A stretch of DNA of 64,000 nt. Source: Microbulbifer rhizosphaerae. GTDB taxonomy: Bacteria; Pseudomonadota; Gammaproteobacteria; Pseudomonadales; Cellvibrionaceae. Both the position numbers and the translations under genes were made by a program. The stretch lies in contig NZ_JACHWZ010000015.1 in NCBI RefSeq assembly GCF_014191725.1, positions 1-64,000 of the forward strand, written 5' to 3'. The notes beneath the pieces were generated by a model that was not told the origin of the DNA, ran no database searches, and worked only from the letters and a program-made list of their open reading frames with translations. Of the stretch, positions 52,124 to 61,878 are shown one piece after another; the stretch's first letter is position 1, and the number at the start of each line of letters is the position of its first letter.

Positions 52124-52303
52124 AAAACACCGTACAATTAGCTAAATGCAAATGGCGCCGGGTTGACCGGTCTAATCAGGTGGGCAAGATTGCCGGGAAA
52201 TTGCCAGTATTGCAAGTGAAACCTGCCACCCGGGACAAAAACCATTTAAAATCAATAAGTTACAATTCAACCTTAACTGGACAGGTCAATATTTGACCAG
52301 TCA

Positions 52304-52762
52304 TTTTCCGGCCCGTTCGGCCAGATAACCCTGGTAGTCCGGCACCTCCCGCTCGAAGCTGGCGTCCATCAACGTCGACTGCACCATCATATCCGCGCTG
52401 CTGGAATTGCAGGCCACCGGGATGTTCCACACCGCGGCGATACGCAGCAGGGCCTTGACGTCCGGGTCATGGGGCATGGGCTCGAAGGGGTCCCAGAAGA
52501 AGATCAGCAGATCGATCTCCCCCTGGGCGATCCTCGCCCCCAGTTGCTGGTCGCCGCCCATTGGACCGCTGAACAGCTTTTCCACTTCCAGCCCCGTAGC
52601 CGCTTCCAGCTGTGACCCGGTGGTTCCGGTCGCCAGCAGGCGGTGCCGTTCGAGCAGGCCGCGGTGGCGGTTGCACCACTGGACCAGGGCACTCTTGCGA
52701 TTGTCGTGGGCCACCAGGGCCACCCGCTTGGTGGCCGGCAAGGGTTGCGCGATAAACTCCAT
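52304..52762 (-). CDS. mgsA: Methylglyoxal synthase
   Basis: A 152-residue enzyme turning dihydroxyacetone phosphate into methylglyoxal as a phosphate-starvation/overflow bypass of glycolysis. It has [11 protein letters not shown] at the start, [38 protein letters not shown] (phosphate and catalytic Asp region) and [12 protein letters not shown]. The ATG at 52762 after GAGGAAATC gives the usual family length; the open frame reaching 52909 is an artefact. Confidence 0.92.
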
Positions 52763-52826
52763 GATTTCCTCGGTTGCTCTTCTTACATCTATACTGGCGA
52801 CTTCGGCGGCCGCCCGGCCGGAAATA

Positions 52827-53816
52827 TCACCCGTCTCCCAGTCGCAGGCCGCGACCGCGCACCTGGCCTTCCCATACCTGGCGCAGCTCTTGATAGCCAC
52901 CTTCACCATCCGGAGTGACCGCGTAGAAACGGTAGTCGCCCATCACACTATCGCCATCTTTGTCCCGCTGGAAGCGCAGCGTGACGAAACCCTGCTCCCA
53001 GGCCGCGAATACGGCACCCTCCGCGCCGTAACTGTGGTAGTCCTCGTCTTCCTGTTCGTCGCCCTTCAGGTGGGACAATTTTCCGGCGGCGCCACTGACC
53101 AATTGGCGGGTACCTTTATAGTCGCCTTCGTCGGACAGGTAGTGGTCGTGACCGGCGATATACAGATCCACCTTGCCGAATACCTCGTCGCGCAGAAACA
53201 GGGCCTCACCGTAGCCGGCGTCGCCGTGGCGACCGGAACTCATCAGCGGGTGATGCCCGAGCACCAGCGAAAACCCGCAGCGATCTCTCTGCGCCTCCAT
53301 GGTCCGGCGCAGCCACATGGTCTCCGCAAAGCGTTTGTGAATAAAGTAGAGCTTGTTGTACCAAGTGGTTTCCAGGCTGAAGATGCAGATATCGCCCCAG
53401 CGCTCGGCGTAATACCAGTTGGGAAACACGATATCGGGGTTCTCCGCGGCCACCTGCAGCCAGGCGCCGGCGTTCTGCTTGTAGTCGTGATTGCCCATCA
53501 CCAGGTAAAAGGGGACGCCCTTGCCGAGCAGCTCGGCGTAGGGTTGCATAAAGTTGGACTGCAACAGCGGGTCCTGGGGGCTGGTGATACCGGAAGGGTA
53601 GATGACATCGCCGAGCACCCGGATCTGGTCACATTCCATGGTCTGCAGCGCCCGGGCCACCGCCCACTGGTTTTCATCGCCGGTGCCGGGGTCGCCGATG
53701 ATGCAGATTAACTGGTCGTCTTTCACCAGGGAGTCGGGGCGCTGCTCCAGCCAGGAGCGGGAGTCGCCACAGGCGCTCAGCAGGGAGAGCAGTAAAAGCA
53801 GAGGCACGAAGCGCAT
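52827..53816 (-). CDS. Metallophosphoesterase lipoprotein
   Basis: A 329-residue calcineurin-like phosphoesterase exported as a lipoprotein (LLSAC). Metal-binding blocks are [39 protein letters not shown] and AGHDHYLS. The layout resembles purple-acid-phosphatase-like enzymes. The start is the ATG at 53816; the two codons before it begin with TTG. Located 64 bases upstream of mgsA on the same strand, so possibly one transcript. Substrate unknown. Confidence 0.88.
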   Translation of the reverse strand: MRFVPLLLLLSLLSACGDSRSWLEQRPDSLVKDDQLICIIGDPGTGDENQWAVARALQTMECDQIRVLGDVIYPSGITSPQDPLLQSNFMQPYAELLGKGVPFYLVMGNHDYKQNAGAWLQVAAENPDIVFPNWYYAERWGDICIFSLETTWYNKLYFIHKRFAETMWLRRTMEAQRDRCGFSLVLGHHPLMSSGRHGDAGYGEALFLRDEVFGKVDLYIAGHDHYLSDEGDYKGTRQLVSGAAGKLSHLKGDEQEDEDYHSYGAEGAVFAAWEQGFVTLRFQRDKDGDSVMGDYRFYAVTPDGEGGYQELRQVWEGQVRGRGLRLGDG

Positions 53817-54022
53817 AAACAACCAGTCCGGTTCGTACCGCGGGTTGTGCGCTTCCTGCTGCGCCCACGGCCATTATTTTTCTTGGCGGCCCTCCTTATC
53901 GGGAACCGGGCTGCAATTTACCCAGTTTCGCCACACAACTGCAAGTATTCGCCGCCCGAGCTCGGCAGAGCGGCGCCCGGATCGTTATAATGCGCGGCAT
54001 TTTCCATCGGAGGAGTTGTGCA

Positions 54023-54427
54023 ATGAGCGTCGGCGCCTGGGAACCAGAGAAAGCACCGCAACAGAGCGGCGAGGGGGAGAAGATTAACCGGGAATTGTTA
54101 CAGCGGTATATCTCCGCCGCACAGTCCGCCGCCCCGCTGCCTGAAAGCCTGTCCCCGGAGGATCGGCAGGCCTCGTACCTGGTGCGCCTGCCGACACAGC
54201 GCTGGCTGGAGGAGAGCGAAGCCTGGAACAAAGAACAGCTCTGGCAATTGATCCGGTTTTTCACCCTGGCCGAAGCGCAGCTCCCCGGCTGGGATGCCGG
54301 CGCCGAGTCACCGGTGATCCCGATGGCCAAATCACTGCGCCAGCGCGGGACACCGCTGGACCGGGATCAGTTGCTGTGGATCAAACAGCACTCGGACAAT
54401 CGCTACCTGCCCTACGGCCCTCTCTGA
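54023..54427 (+). CDS. Small cytoplasmic protein of unknown function
   Basis: A 134-residue soluble protein starting at the ATG behind GGAGGAGTTG; a 5' extension to 53990 is less likely. It is helical, with AYLVRLPTQRWLEESEAWN-type amphipathic stretches (read here as SYLVRLPTQRWLEE) and a LIRFFTLAEAQLPGW block. I know no function. Similar small proteins occur in related proteobacteria by general resemblance only. Divergent from the metallophosphoesterase gene. Confidence 0.6.
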   Translation: MSVGAWEPEKAPQQSGEGEKINRELLQRYISAAQSAAPLPESLSPEDRQASYLVRLPTQRWLEESEAWNKEQLWQLIRFFTLAEAQLPGWDAGAESPVIPMAKSLRQRGTPLDRDQLLWIKQHSDNRYLPYGPL

Positions 54428-54473
54428 CGAAAGGTTAGTGGGTAGCGATCCATCGGCCACGGACCACTACCCT

Positions 54474-55316
54474 CTATTCCCCCAAACGGGACAACTGCCC
54501 TTTCAACAAATCCACATCTCCCGGGGTACGATAGTTCCCCGGCAGATGTCGCCAAAGCACGAAACCCTCGCCGTCCAGCAGCCATAAACCGGGGCGACAG
54601 ACCCCTGCGGTGGGTGTGGAAGGTCTGAACAGGCGCTGCCACAGCGGCTGTCCGCCGGCGGCGACAAAGGGCCGGTTAGCTTCCTCTTCCTCCGCCAGTT
54701 GAACAATTTCCGGCAGCTGCCCGCCGCGCCACAAATGCGCCCACCTCCTTTTATCCTCAGTGCTGAACAAAATCAGCTGTGCGTTGTAGTGGTTCAATAG
54801 CTCCCCCAGTTCCGGCAGCTTCGACAACAGGGCGCGGCTGTCTGCACAAAAAGTGCCGCGCAGAAATACCAGCACCAGCCCCTCGATATTTCCCTCTCTC
54901 ACCCCGGCAGCGGGGTCCAATCGCTGCCCCTCCACGGTGCATAAAGGGGGAAACCGCTCGTTGACCCCCGGCATTTCCGGCTGGCGCAATGCGGAGAGGT
55001 GAAACAGGTAGGCGAGCAGGATAAACAGGTTGTAAATCGCCAGGTAGGCGGGCTCTCCCTTGCCGGTGTCGGTGACGAGGACAACCGCCAGCCCGAGCAA
55101 GACTGCCGCAAATGCCGGATCTTCACGCAGTGAACCGCGATATCTGGCTGGCCGCCACAAACGCAGGATCATCCAAACCGGCAATGCCAGGGCGTTTACT
55201 GCTAACCCCAGCCAGGCGATGCCGCCGACGGAAATCCATCGGAACAGAGCCCAAAAACCGCAGCTGTAGAGCCAGATAAAAGCGAGAAAGGTAAAAAAAC
55301 TCTTAAATTTATTCAT
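54474..55316 (-). CDS. Membrane protein with peroxiredoxin-like domain
   Basis: A 280-residue protein. Hydrophobic helices about 5-24, 30-50, 73-92 and 98-115 precede a thioredoxin-fold domain about 140-280. The domain has LVLVFLRGTFCADSRALLSKL, where one Cys sits at the peroxidatic position of AhpC/TSA-type redoxins, and later the strand PGLWLLDGEGFVLWRHLPGN. No resolving Cys follows closely, so a 1-Cys or non-catalytic form is likely. The start at 55316 begins the first helix. The fold assignment is by motif. Confidence 0.65.
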   Translation of the reverse strand: MNKFKSFFTFLAFIWLYSCGFWALFRWISVGGIAWLGLAVNALALPVWMILRLWRPARYRGSLREDPAFAAVLLGLAVVLVTDTGKGEPAYLAIYNLFILLAYLFHLSALRQPEMPGVNERFPPLCTVEGQRLDPAAGVREGNIEGLVLVFLRGTFCADSRALLSKLPELGELLNHYNAQLILFSTEDKRRWAHLWRGGQLPEIVQLAEEEEANRPFVAAGGQPLWQRLFRPSTPTAGVCRPGLWLLDGEGFVLWRHLPGNYRTPGDVDLLKGQLSRLGE

Positions 55317-55425
55317 TGCGGGGTAAAAATCCCTTAAAACACTTGCATTCCAGTATATAAATGAGCTGCAATTAGCGCGATGATTTTCACTCATCCATAA
55401 CAACTCTTAAATACAGGGAAATTTT

Positions 55426-56268
55426 ATGGCTCCACGTAAAAAAACTTCGACAATCAGTCCTGTCGCCAAACTGGAATCGGAACTCAGCGCTCTGAAATCC
55501 AAACTGGAGGAGGCGCGCTCAAAACAGGAAAAGGATGCGGCCAAAGCTGCCGATAAATTGGCCAAGGATGCCGACAAAGCCGCCGCCAAAGCCAAGGCCG
55601 CACAGGATAAAGTAAAAGCTGTACGGGCGAAGAAGAAGACCCCGGCACAGCAGAAGCAGCTGAAAGCGGCCACCGCCGCCTCCACGGCAGCCAAGAAAGC
55701 GGCTGCGCAGGCCAAGGCCGCCGCAACCGAGGCCAAAACTCAGCTGGCCACCATCGAATCGGAAAACAAGCTGGCCACCAAGGTAGCCAAAGCCGTAGCC
55801 AAGGAAGAGGCGGCCATCGCCAAGAAGCTGTCCGCTGCGGAGAAGAAGAAAGCTGCTGCCAAAGCCAAGAAAGACGCAGCAAAGGCTAAGAAGAAGGCTG
55901 CGGCGGAGAAGAAGAAGGCCGCCGCTGCCGCCAAGAAAGCCGCCGCTGCAGAGCGCAAGAAAGCCGCCGCTGCCAAGAAGAAGGCCGCAGCCAAGGCCAA
56001 AAAAGCAGCCGCCAAGGCCAAGGCTGCAGCGAAGAAGACCAAGAAAGCTCCGGGCCGCCCCAAGAAGGCCGCCAGTGAGAAGAAAAGTCCAGGCCGCCCC
56101 AAGAAGGCTGCCAGTGAGAAGAAAAGTCCAGGCCGCCCCAAGAAGGCCACCACGGTGAAGAAGCGTCCAGGCCGTCCGAAGAAGGCCACCACTGCGAAAG
56201 GCCCGGGCCGCCCGAAGAAAGCCGCTGCTGGAAAGAGAGGCCCCGGTCGTCCGCCGAAGAGGGCGTAA
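55426..56268 (+). CDS. Histone H1/AlgP-like Lys-Ala-rich DNA-binding protein with AT-hook tail
   Basis: A 280-residue highly basic protein. A short N-terminal coiled coil (about 12-45) is followed by an Ala/Lys heptad-like tract to about 200 (KKAAAKAKKA), then six GRP-core AT-hook-like repeats, PGRPKKA to PGRPPKRA, at the C-terminus. It resembles the AlgP (AlgR3) protein of Pseudomonas and eukaryotic H1 tails. The DNA of the tail has tandem 39-bp repeats, which could change copy number. AlgP influences alginate gene expression; here the role is likely nucleoid binding. Strong ribosome site (AGGGAAATTTT). Confidence 0.85.
   Translation: MAPRKKTSTISPVAKLESELSALKSKLEEARSKQEKDAAKAADKLAKDADKAAAKAKAAQDKVKAVRAKKKTPAQQKQLKAATAASTAAKKAAAQAKAAATEAKTQLATIESENKLATKVAKAVAKEEAAIAKKLSAAEKKKAAAKAKKDAAKAKKKAAAEKKKAAAAAKKAAAAERKKAAAAKKKAAAKAKKAAAKAKAAAKKTKKAPGRPKKAASEKKSPGRPKKAASEKKSPGRPKKATTVKKRPGRPKKATTAKGPGRPKKAAAGKRGPGRPPKRA
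56050..56170 (+). repeat. Tandem 39-bp repeats in the AT-hook tail
   Basis: About three in-frame copies of a unit encoding PGRPKKAASEKKS, nearly identical at DNA level (CCAGGCCGCCCCAAGAAGGC start). A likely site for slippage or recombination and length variation between strains. Confidence 0.7.
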
Positions 56269-56315
56269 GGACGGTCCCTGTAGTCGCCCGTTATGGAAGG
56301 CGAGCACAAGACCAT

Positions 56316-56343
56316 AAAAAACCCGGCTTCAGCCGGGTTTTTT
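56316..56343. terminator. Bidirectional rho-independent terminator
   Basis: AAAAAACCCGGCT-TC-AGCCGGGTTTTTT between the convergent AT-hook and kinase genes. Confidence 0.9.
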
Positions 56344-56427
56344 ATGGTGAATGATAAGTGGTGAGCGTAAGGCCGCCATCGGCGGGGCTGCGGCCCGCGT
56401 GCCGAGCTGGGGCTCGGCGTTCCCGGC

Positions 56428-57348
56428 CTAATTATTCAACCGCGCCCGCTTTATCTGATGATCCCCGCCCAGCTCCAGTACACAGTCCGCCCTGGACGGC
56501 ATCTCGGCCAGCAGGTTGCGGGTGATTCGCTCGTAGTGCTGGACGAAACGCGCTATTTCGTCGTCGCTCATACCATTGCCATGGCGCGCCCGCAGTTTTC
56601 TCTCCTGCAGTCGACGCCATTCCAGCACACACTCCATATCCGGCACCTTCAACATCACCAGGGTATCCAGCGGTGCGAACAGCTGTTGGTAGGGGCCTTC
56701 CAACTGCGCATTGACGTAATTGCGCCAGACGCCCCGGCTGTCCTCCTCCCGTTCCAGCGCATTGATCGGCTCGGGGCTGTTCTCCCAAGGCCTGGCGCCC
56801 ACACACCAGCCTTCAAACAGGAGAATATCCACCGGCCCTCTATGACGCGGCCACAGACCCTCGGGTGTGCGCTCGTCGATGGATTTGTCGAAATGGGGAA
56901 TAGCGATCTCGGTGTCGCCATCGCTGTTGCACAGGCGTGAGATCGTCTCCAGCCCCAGGGATACATCGTGGGTGCCTGGCACACCGCGGGTTTCCAGCAG
57001 TGGATGCACCTGTTGCGCGAGCTGCCGGCGCTCGATCCTGGTGAGATAAATGTCGTCCAGGGAAAAACCCGCACTGCCAAACCCCAGATGTTCCCAGGCC
57101 AATTGCAGGAAATCCGTGAGAGTGGATTTGCCGGAACCCTGGCCGCCGCAGATACCTACCACCAGGGTTTTATCCTTCTCCTTGCGCCCCGCCAGCCACA
57201 GAGCCAGCGGCACATAGTAGTGCTCTACCTGGCGGCGGAACGACGCCGGCAACTGGTGGTCGGAAATAAAGTCGTCGATTTCAGATTGCAGCCGTTCGCA
57301 CAGCCGCTCCGCCTGTTCGGTGATCGCAGTTGGCCATTCGCTCGCCAT
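56428..57348 (-). CDS. Glycerate kinase-like P-loop kinase (YGK/Tda10 type)
   Basis: A 306-residue P-loop enzyme: Walker A GGQGSGKST near 69-77, SLDDIYLTRIER near 95, RGVPGTHD near 120, PHFDKSIDERTPEG near 155 and LLFEGWCVGARPW near 178. These match the D-glycerate 3-kinase/Tda10 group related to phosphoribulokinase and uridine kinase. It would make 3-phosphoglycerate from glycerate; substrate inferred from family. It ends convergently with the AT-hook gene and is preceded by the RND pump operon on the same strand. Confidence 0.85.
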   Translation of the reverse strand: MASEWPTAITEQAERLCERLQSEIDDFISDHQLPASFRRQVEHYYVPLALWLAGRKEKDKTLVVGICGGQGSGKSTLTDFLQLAWEHLGFGSAGFSLDDIYLTRIERRQLAQQVHPLLETRGVPGTHDVSLGLETISRLCNSDGDTEIAIPHFDKSIDERTPEGLWPRHRGPVDILLFEGWCVGARPWENSPEPINALEREEDSRGVWRNYVNAQLEGPYQQLFAPLDTLVMLKVPDMECVLEWRRLQERKLRARHGNGMSDDEIARFVQHYERITRNLLAEMPSRADCVLELGGDHQIKRARLNN

Positions 57349-57380
57349 CTATGCCGGCTCTCCTGTTTCACGGACAGTAC

Positions 57381-60173
57381 TTACCCGTCCGGTTCCGCCT
57401 CTACAGATCGTTCAGCCCTCGCCTCCCTTGTCCCAGGGGGACGCCGCGGTGGCAAAACGCTGCGCAGCAGTTCCCGCAGGCGCCCGGGCAGTACCAGCAT
57501 AACCGGAGTTACGATCAATGTAAGCAGGGTGGAAAAGGTGAGGCCGTAGACGATGGCGCTGGCGAGCTTCACCCAGAATGAGGCGATCACGCCGCCCACC
57601 ACGATATTGCGCCCCACCATATCCACGCTCACCCCCAGTGCCAGCGGCAGCAGTCCGAGAATAGTGGTGGCAGTGGTGAGGAACACCGGGCGCAGCCGCT
57701 GTGCCGCGGCCTTGACCGCCGCCCCGGCCGGCGGCAGTTCCGGATCGGCTCCGCGCACATGGTTATAGGTGTCGATCAGCACGATATTGTTGTTCACCAC
57801 GATACCGGCCAGCGCCACTATGCCCACGCCGGTCATGATCACGCTAAAGGTGCTCTGGGTGAGAGTGAGCCCCAGCATCACACCGAGGGTGGACATCACC
57901 ACGGAGGATAGAATCAGCAGCGACTGGTAGAAACTGTTGAACTGGGTCACCAACAGGATAAACATCAGGAACAGCGACAGCAGGAAAGCCACCGCGAGAA
58001 AGCTGAGTGACTCGTTCTGCTCCTCATCGGCACCGCGGAACAGCAAATCCACCTCGCCGTCCACCGGGTGCTCCTCCAGCCAGGCGCGGATCTCCCGGAC
58101 CTTGTCGTCCGCCAATACCCCCTCCTGCACATCGGCCTTGACCTGCATGCGGGTGGTTCCGTCGATACGCTCTATTTTATCCACCTCGGGTCTGGCTTCG
58201 GTGTGCACGAAACTGCTGACGGGCACCGCGCCGCGGGGGGTATTCAGGTCGGCAAAAATCTCCCGACTGCGGCGCTCGCGCTCCTGCGCCGGCAGCAGCT
58301 CCACCAGTATGTTGGCGATCTGGTCCGGCGCCCGTTCGGTGTTGCCGGACAGACCGCCGGAACCGATCGCGGTGTAGGCCACCCGCACTTCCGGCACCTC
58401 CAGCACCGCGCGCTCCACCTGCGCGACCAGGGTTTTCTTTTCCTCCACCGACAAATTGCCCTGTGCACGGACTTCCACATTGCCATACTGCTCTTCGGTC
58501 TCGGTAAAAAACTCCACCCCGGCGCCAAAGCGGCCGAAGGCGAAAAAGATACAGACCAGCACCAGCAGGGTGGTGACAAAAGCCGCGAGCGGGCGGCGCA
58601 CCACCCACTCCAGGGAGCGCGCGTAGGCGCCGGTAATACCGTCGAGCGCCCCCGGCTGTCCCACTTCCAATTCCCGAAGGTTTTGCCGGGTCACCGGGTC
58701 CAGCGCGCTCCTGCCGAACATGGCTCCCAACACCGGAGCGAAAAACAGCGCGTAGAGCAGCGAGCCGGAGAGTACCGCGAACACCGTCACCGGCAGGTAG
58801 CGCATAAACTCGCCCACAACACCGGGCCAGAACATGATCGGCAGAAAGGCCGCCAGGGTGGTGCCGGTGGAAGCAACCACCGGCCAGAACATGCGTCGCA
58901 CCGAAGTCACATAGGCGTCGCGCGCGGACAGCCCCTCGGCCATTTTCCGGTCGGCGAATTCTGTGATCACAATCGAGCCGTCGATCAGCATGCCCAGCGC
59001 CAGCAGCATGCCGAACATCACCATAAAATTGAATGAGTAGCCCAGATACCAGGTGACAATGGAGCCGAACAGCAGCGAGAAGGGAATGCCCAGGCCCACC
59101 AGCATGCCGGAGCGAAAACCCAGCGCCGCCACCACGATTACCATCACCAGCAGCATCGCGGTGAGAATATTGCCCTGCATCTCACTGACCATATCCCGCG
59201 CGAACTGGGATTGGTCGAAGACGAAATCCACCTCGACACCCCGCGGCAGGTACTGCAGTTCCTCCCGCACCAGGGCGCGCACCGCGTCCGCCACTTCCAC
59301 CGAGCTGGCGCCGGTGCGTTTTTCCACGTTGATCGCCAGCCCCTGGCGGCCGTTGACGCTGGTGTAACTGGAAACGTCTTTGAAGGTGCGGCGAATTTCG
59401 GTGACATCGCCCAGGGTCACCACACCGCGGGCGGAATTCTTCAGGGGAATTTCGTATATATCCTGCGCCGTTTCGATCAGCCCCGGCACCTTGACGGAGA
59501 AGCGGCCCCGGCCGGTCTCCAGTTCGCCGGCGGGAATCAGCAGGTTGTTGTTCAGCACCGCGTTGATCAACTCGCCGCTGGTCACCCCGTAGTGCTCCAG
59601 GCGCACCGGATCGATGGTGGCTTCCACCACCTCCTCGCGGTTGCCGCGCAGGTCGGCACTCAGTACCGAACTCAGGTTTTCGATCTTGCGCCGCAGGTGC
59701 TGCGCACTCTGCAACAGCACCCGCTCGCTGACCTGTTCACCGGCCAGAGTGACCACGATTGCCGGGAACGGTTGTGCCGAGGCTTCCTCGACAACCGGCT
59801 CCTCCGCGTCCCGAGGCAGTTCCGCCTTGGCCCGGTCCACGGCATTGCGCACTTCGTCCACCGCGTCATCCACGTCCATGGCGGCATCGAATTCAATCAC
59901 CAGATACGCCATGGATTCCCGCGCGGTGGAAATTATTTCCTCCACGCCTTCGAGGACGCGCATATCCTGTTCCAGCGGACGCACCAGCAGGCGCACACCG
60001 TCCTCCGGGGAAATCCCCTCGTGGGTCACCTGCACGATCACCACCGGTGGATTCACCTCCGGGCTGGATTCCACGGTCATGCCCACCCGCGCCGCCAGGC
60101 CGACGAGCACAATCAACAACATCAGGCTGATCGAGCTGCGGCTGCGATCTATGGCGTTGTCCAGCAATTTCAT
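57381..60173 (-). CDS. RND efflux transporter permease
   Basis: A 930-residue RND inner-membrane pump, about 100 residues shorter than AcrB. N-terminal helix about 12-30, first periplasmic half to about 330, helices about 335-555, second periplasmic half to about 745, helices to about 905. In the fourth-helix region the proton-relay Asp pair is D-G (GMLIDGSIVITEFADR), and the tenth-helix Lys region reads GIVVNNNIVLID. So the relay differs from AcrB, as in other HAE-type subfamilies. It overlaps the adaptor gene by ATGA. No outer-membrane channel gene is adjacent. Substrate unknown. Confidence 0.92.
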   Translation of the reverse strand: MKLLDNAIDRSRSSISLMLLIVLVGLAARVGMTVESSPEVNPPVVIVQVTHEGISPEDGVRLLVRPLEQDMRVLEGVEEIISTARESMAYLVIEFDAAMDVDDAVDEVRNAVDRAKAELPRDAEEPVVEEASAQPFPAIVVTLAGEQVSERVLLQSAQHLRRKIENLSSVLSADLRGNREEVVEATIDPVRLEHYGVTSGELINAVLNNNLLIPAGELETGRGRFSVKVPGLIETAQDIYEIPLKNSARGVVTLGDVTEIRRTFKDVSSYTSVNGRQGLAINVEKRTGASSVEVADAVRALVREELQYLPRGVEVDFVFDQSQFARDMVSEMQGNILTAMLLVMVIVVAALGFRSGMLVGLGIPFSLLFGSIVTWYLGYSFNFMVMFGMLLALGMLIDGSIVITEFADRKMAEGLSARDAYVTSVRRMFWPVVASTGTTLAAFLPIMFWPGVVGEFMRYLPVTVFAVLSGSLLYALFFAPVLGAMFGRSALDPVTRQNLRELEVGQPGALDGITGAYARSLEWVVRRPLAAFVTTLLVLVCIFFAFGRFGAGVEFFTETEEQYGNVEVRAQGNLSVEEKKTLVAQVERAVLEVPEVRVAYTAIGSGGLSGNTERAPDQIANILVELLPAQERERRSREIFADLNTPRGAVPVSSFVHTEARPEVDKIERIDGTTRMQVKADVQEGVLADDKVREIRAWLEEHPVDGEVDLLFRGADEEQNESLSFLAVAFLLSLFLMFILLVTQFNSFYQSLLILSSVVMSTLGVMLGLTLTQSTFSVIMTGVGIVALAGIVVNNNIVLIDTYNHVRGADPELPPAGAAVKAAAQRLRPVFLTTATTILGLLPLALGVSVDMVGRNIVVGGVIASFWVKLASAIVYGLTFSTLLTLIVTPVMLVLPGRLRELLRSVLPPRRPPGTREARAERSVEAEPDG

Positions 60174-61357
60174 TGCGCGTCACCCCCCGCCGGTGACACC
60201 ACTTCACTCGCCGTGGGCAGCACCTCCATTGCGGTTTCGCCGGGCACGGGCAGGTCGCCCTCTCCGGGCTCAAATTCCACACTGACAACCTCGCCGACGG
60301 AGACATATTCCTGGCCGACAGTGATCAGCGTGACCCGGGCCGGCAAGCCTCCAACCCAGACACCTTCATCCGCATCCCCAAACAGCTCAACATTGGCGAA
60401 ACGCACCCGGTTGCCGGCATCGAGGATACGCACGCCCAGGTCGCCGCGGTCGTCGAGAGTCAACAGTGAGGCATTGATCCTGTGCGCCAATATCTCACCG
60501 ATGGGCAGCGCCAGGCGCCCGCTGAGTCCCGCGCGCAATGCGGCCGAGGAATTCTCCACCGCCACTTCCACCCGATAGGCGCGGGTCAGTTCGTCCGCTT
60601 GCCGGCTGATATAGCGCAGGCGCCCTCGCACCGTCTGCCCACCCTGCAGCTGCGCACTGGCAGGGCCGCCGATAGTGAGGCCGCCCACCTGCGCTTCGGA
60701 CACCTCGCCCACCACCAGTATCGGGTCCAGGTCCAGCAGAGTGGCGCACTCCTCGCCGCGGCGAATGAAATCCCCCAGTTCCACCGCGCGGCTGTTGACC
60801 ACGCCGTCGAAGGGCGCGCGGATTTTCAGGTTGTCCACTGCCACTTGAGCCCGCTTGAACTCCGCCCGCGCGTCGGCCAGCGCCACTTCCTGCCCAGCCA
60901 GGTCGGTGTTCGATTGCAGCCCCTTTTTCTTCAGCCGCTGGGCGCCCTGGTAATCGAGTTCCGCCTTGTGCAGCGCGGCTTTGGCCCGGACCAAGTTTTC
61001 CGGCCGGTCCTCCGCTTCGATCTCGCAGATCACCTCGCCTCGTTTGACTGCACGCCCCTCCTCCACCGGCAGCGCGACGATGGCGCCGTCCAGTTCCGCG
61101 CGCAGGCGCACGCTGCGATTCGGCTCCGTGCGGCTGTTTACCTGTACGCGAGTGAGGTAGGACTGGGCCCTAAGCCTTTTCGCTTGTACCCGCAGTGATT
61201 CGCCGGGGGCAGTTGCCCGGCTGTCGCCATCCCCCGGCGCCGACGATTGTCCAACGGAAAATACCAGGCCGCTCAACAGCCACAACACGGCCAACAGAGC
61301 GACGACCGCGGCCACACGATAATTGCGCTGCCGCCAGAAGGTTGCAAAAACTTTCAT
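60170..61357 (-). CDS. RND periplasmic adaptor (HlyD/MFP family)
   Basis: A 395-residue adaptor: membrane anchor about 15-35 near the N-terminus, lipoyl half-motifs RAELDGAIVALPVEEGRAVKRG and KIRAPFDGVVNSRAVELGDFIRRG, an alpha-hairpin between them (about 105-165), then beta-barrel and membrane-proximal domains. The start at 61357 after GCAAGG gives a normal N-terminus; the frame to 61399 adds a doubtful leader. Its stop overlaps the permease start (ATGA), so it is translated as a coupled pair. Confidence 0.92.
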   Translation of the reverse strand: MKVFATFWRQRNYRVAAVVALLAVLWLLSGLVFSVGQSSAPGDGDSRATAPGESLRVQAKRLRAQSYLTRVQVNSRTEPNRSVRLRAELDGAIVALPVEEGRAVKRGEVICEIEAEDRPENLVRAKAALHKAELDYQGAQRLKKKGLQSNTDLAGQEVALADARAEFKRAQVAVDNLKIRAPFDGVVNSRAVELGDFIRRGEECATLLDLDPILVVGEVSEAQVGGLTIGGPASAQLQGGQTVRGRLRYISRQADELTRAYRVEVAVENSSAALRAGLSGRLALPIGEILAHRINASLLTLDDRGDLGVRILDAGNRVRFANVELFGDADEGVWVGGLPARVTLITVGQEYVSVGEVVSVEFEPGEGDLPVPGETAMEVLPTASEVVSPAGGDAQ

Positions 61358-61628
61358 CTCGAAAACCTTGCGAAGGGGAAAAAATCCAGCTTCCGCCAAA
61401 ACCTCCGTATTCTGGCGGAAGGCAAATTGTAGGCGGCGGATGCGGCCTGCGCAGTGAACATTTCTAGCGGAATGTGAAATTCACAAGGGTTATCACGCCA
61501 GTCTCCGGCACATCGCCACGATAGAGCCTGCAAGCCTGCCGCGGGTCAAAGTCAAGGAGTGGTGACAGATGGGAAATTAGTTCAGATCAGGGCGTCGTGC
61601 CGCTTGGTTGTGCACTGTGTCTGCTGTG

Positions 61629-61697
61629 GGAGCCTGCCCTGCAGGCGAAAAAGCTGTGCTAAATGGCAACGTACTATTCGCCTGCAGGGCAGGCTCC
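61629..61697. repeat. GGAGCCTGCCCTGCAGGCGAA inverted repeat
   Basis: Perfect 21-bp arms (61629-61649 and 61677-61697) separated by 27 bases. Another REP-like type, different in sequence from the TGTAGGAGCGG family; only one copy in the window. Confidence 0.8.
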
Positions 61698-61770
61698 GAC
61701 AGGGTTCGGTCCCATGACCCAACAGTACTAAGGCTGGTTCCGCGCACTCCGAAACTTGAGTTATCAATTC

Positions 61771-61819
61771 GTCATACCGGCGCAGGCCGGTATCCACAGG
61801 TTCCGGCCTGCGCCGGAAC
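61771..61819. repeat. Tandem palindromes of the GGCGCAGGCC type
   Basis: ATACCGGCGCAGGCCGGTAT followed by GTTCCGGCCTGCGCCGGAAC, a short dispersed-repeat form seen in many proteobacteria. Confidence 0.65.
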
Positions 61820-61878
61820 GACGAAAGAGGGTTGCTGGGGCAAATCTTGTACCCGCCCCTACATCCGAGTCCCGAGTA

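Larger units (their letters stand above)
61400..61878. other. Intergenic region with two palindromic repeats
   Basis: No gene recognised. It contains the two inverted repeats listed at 61629-61697 and 61771-61819, plus the promoter region of the RND operon at the left. Confidence 0.5.

Noticed and set aside
52301..52909. Longer methylglyoxal synthase start
   Set aside because: The internal ATG with a ribosome site gives the family length; the upstream part has no homology.
56050..56260. CRISPR-like direct repeats
   Set aside because: The repeats are in-frame coding units without spacers.
55519..56307. Leu/Gly-rich antisense frame opposite the AT-hook gene
   Set aside because: An artefact of the Lys/Ala codon repeats.
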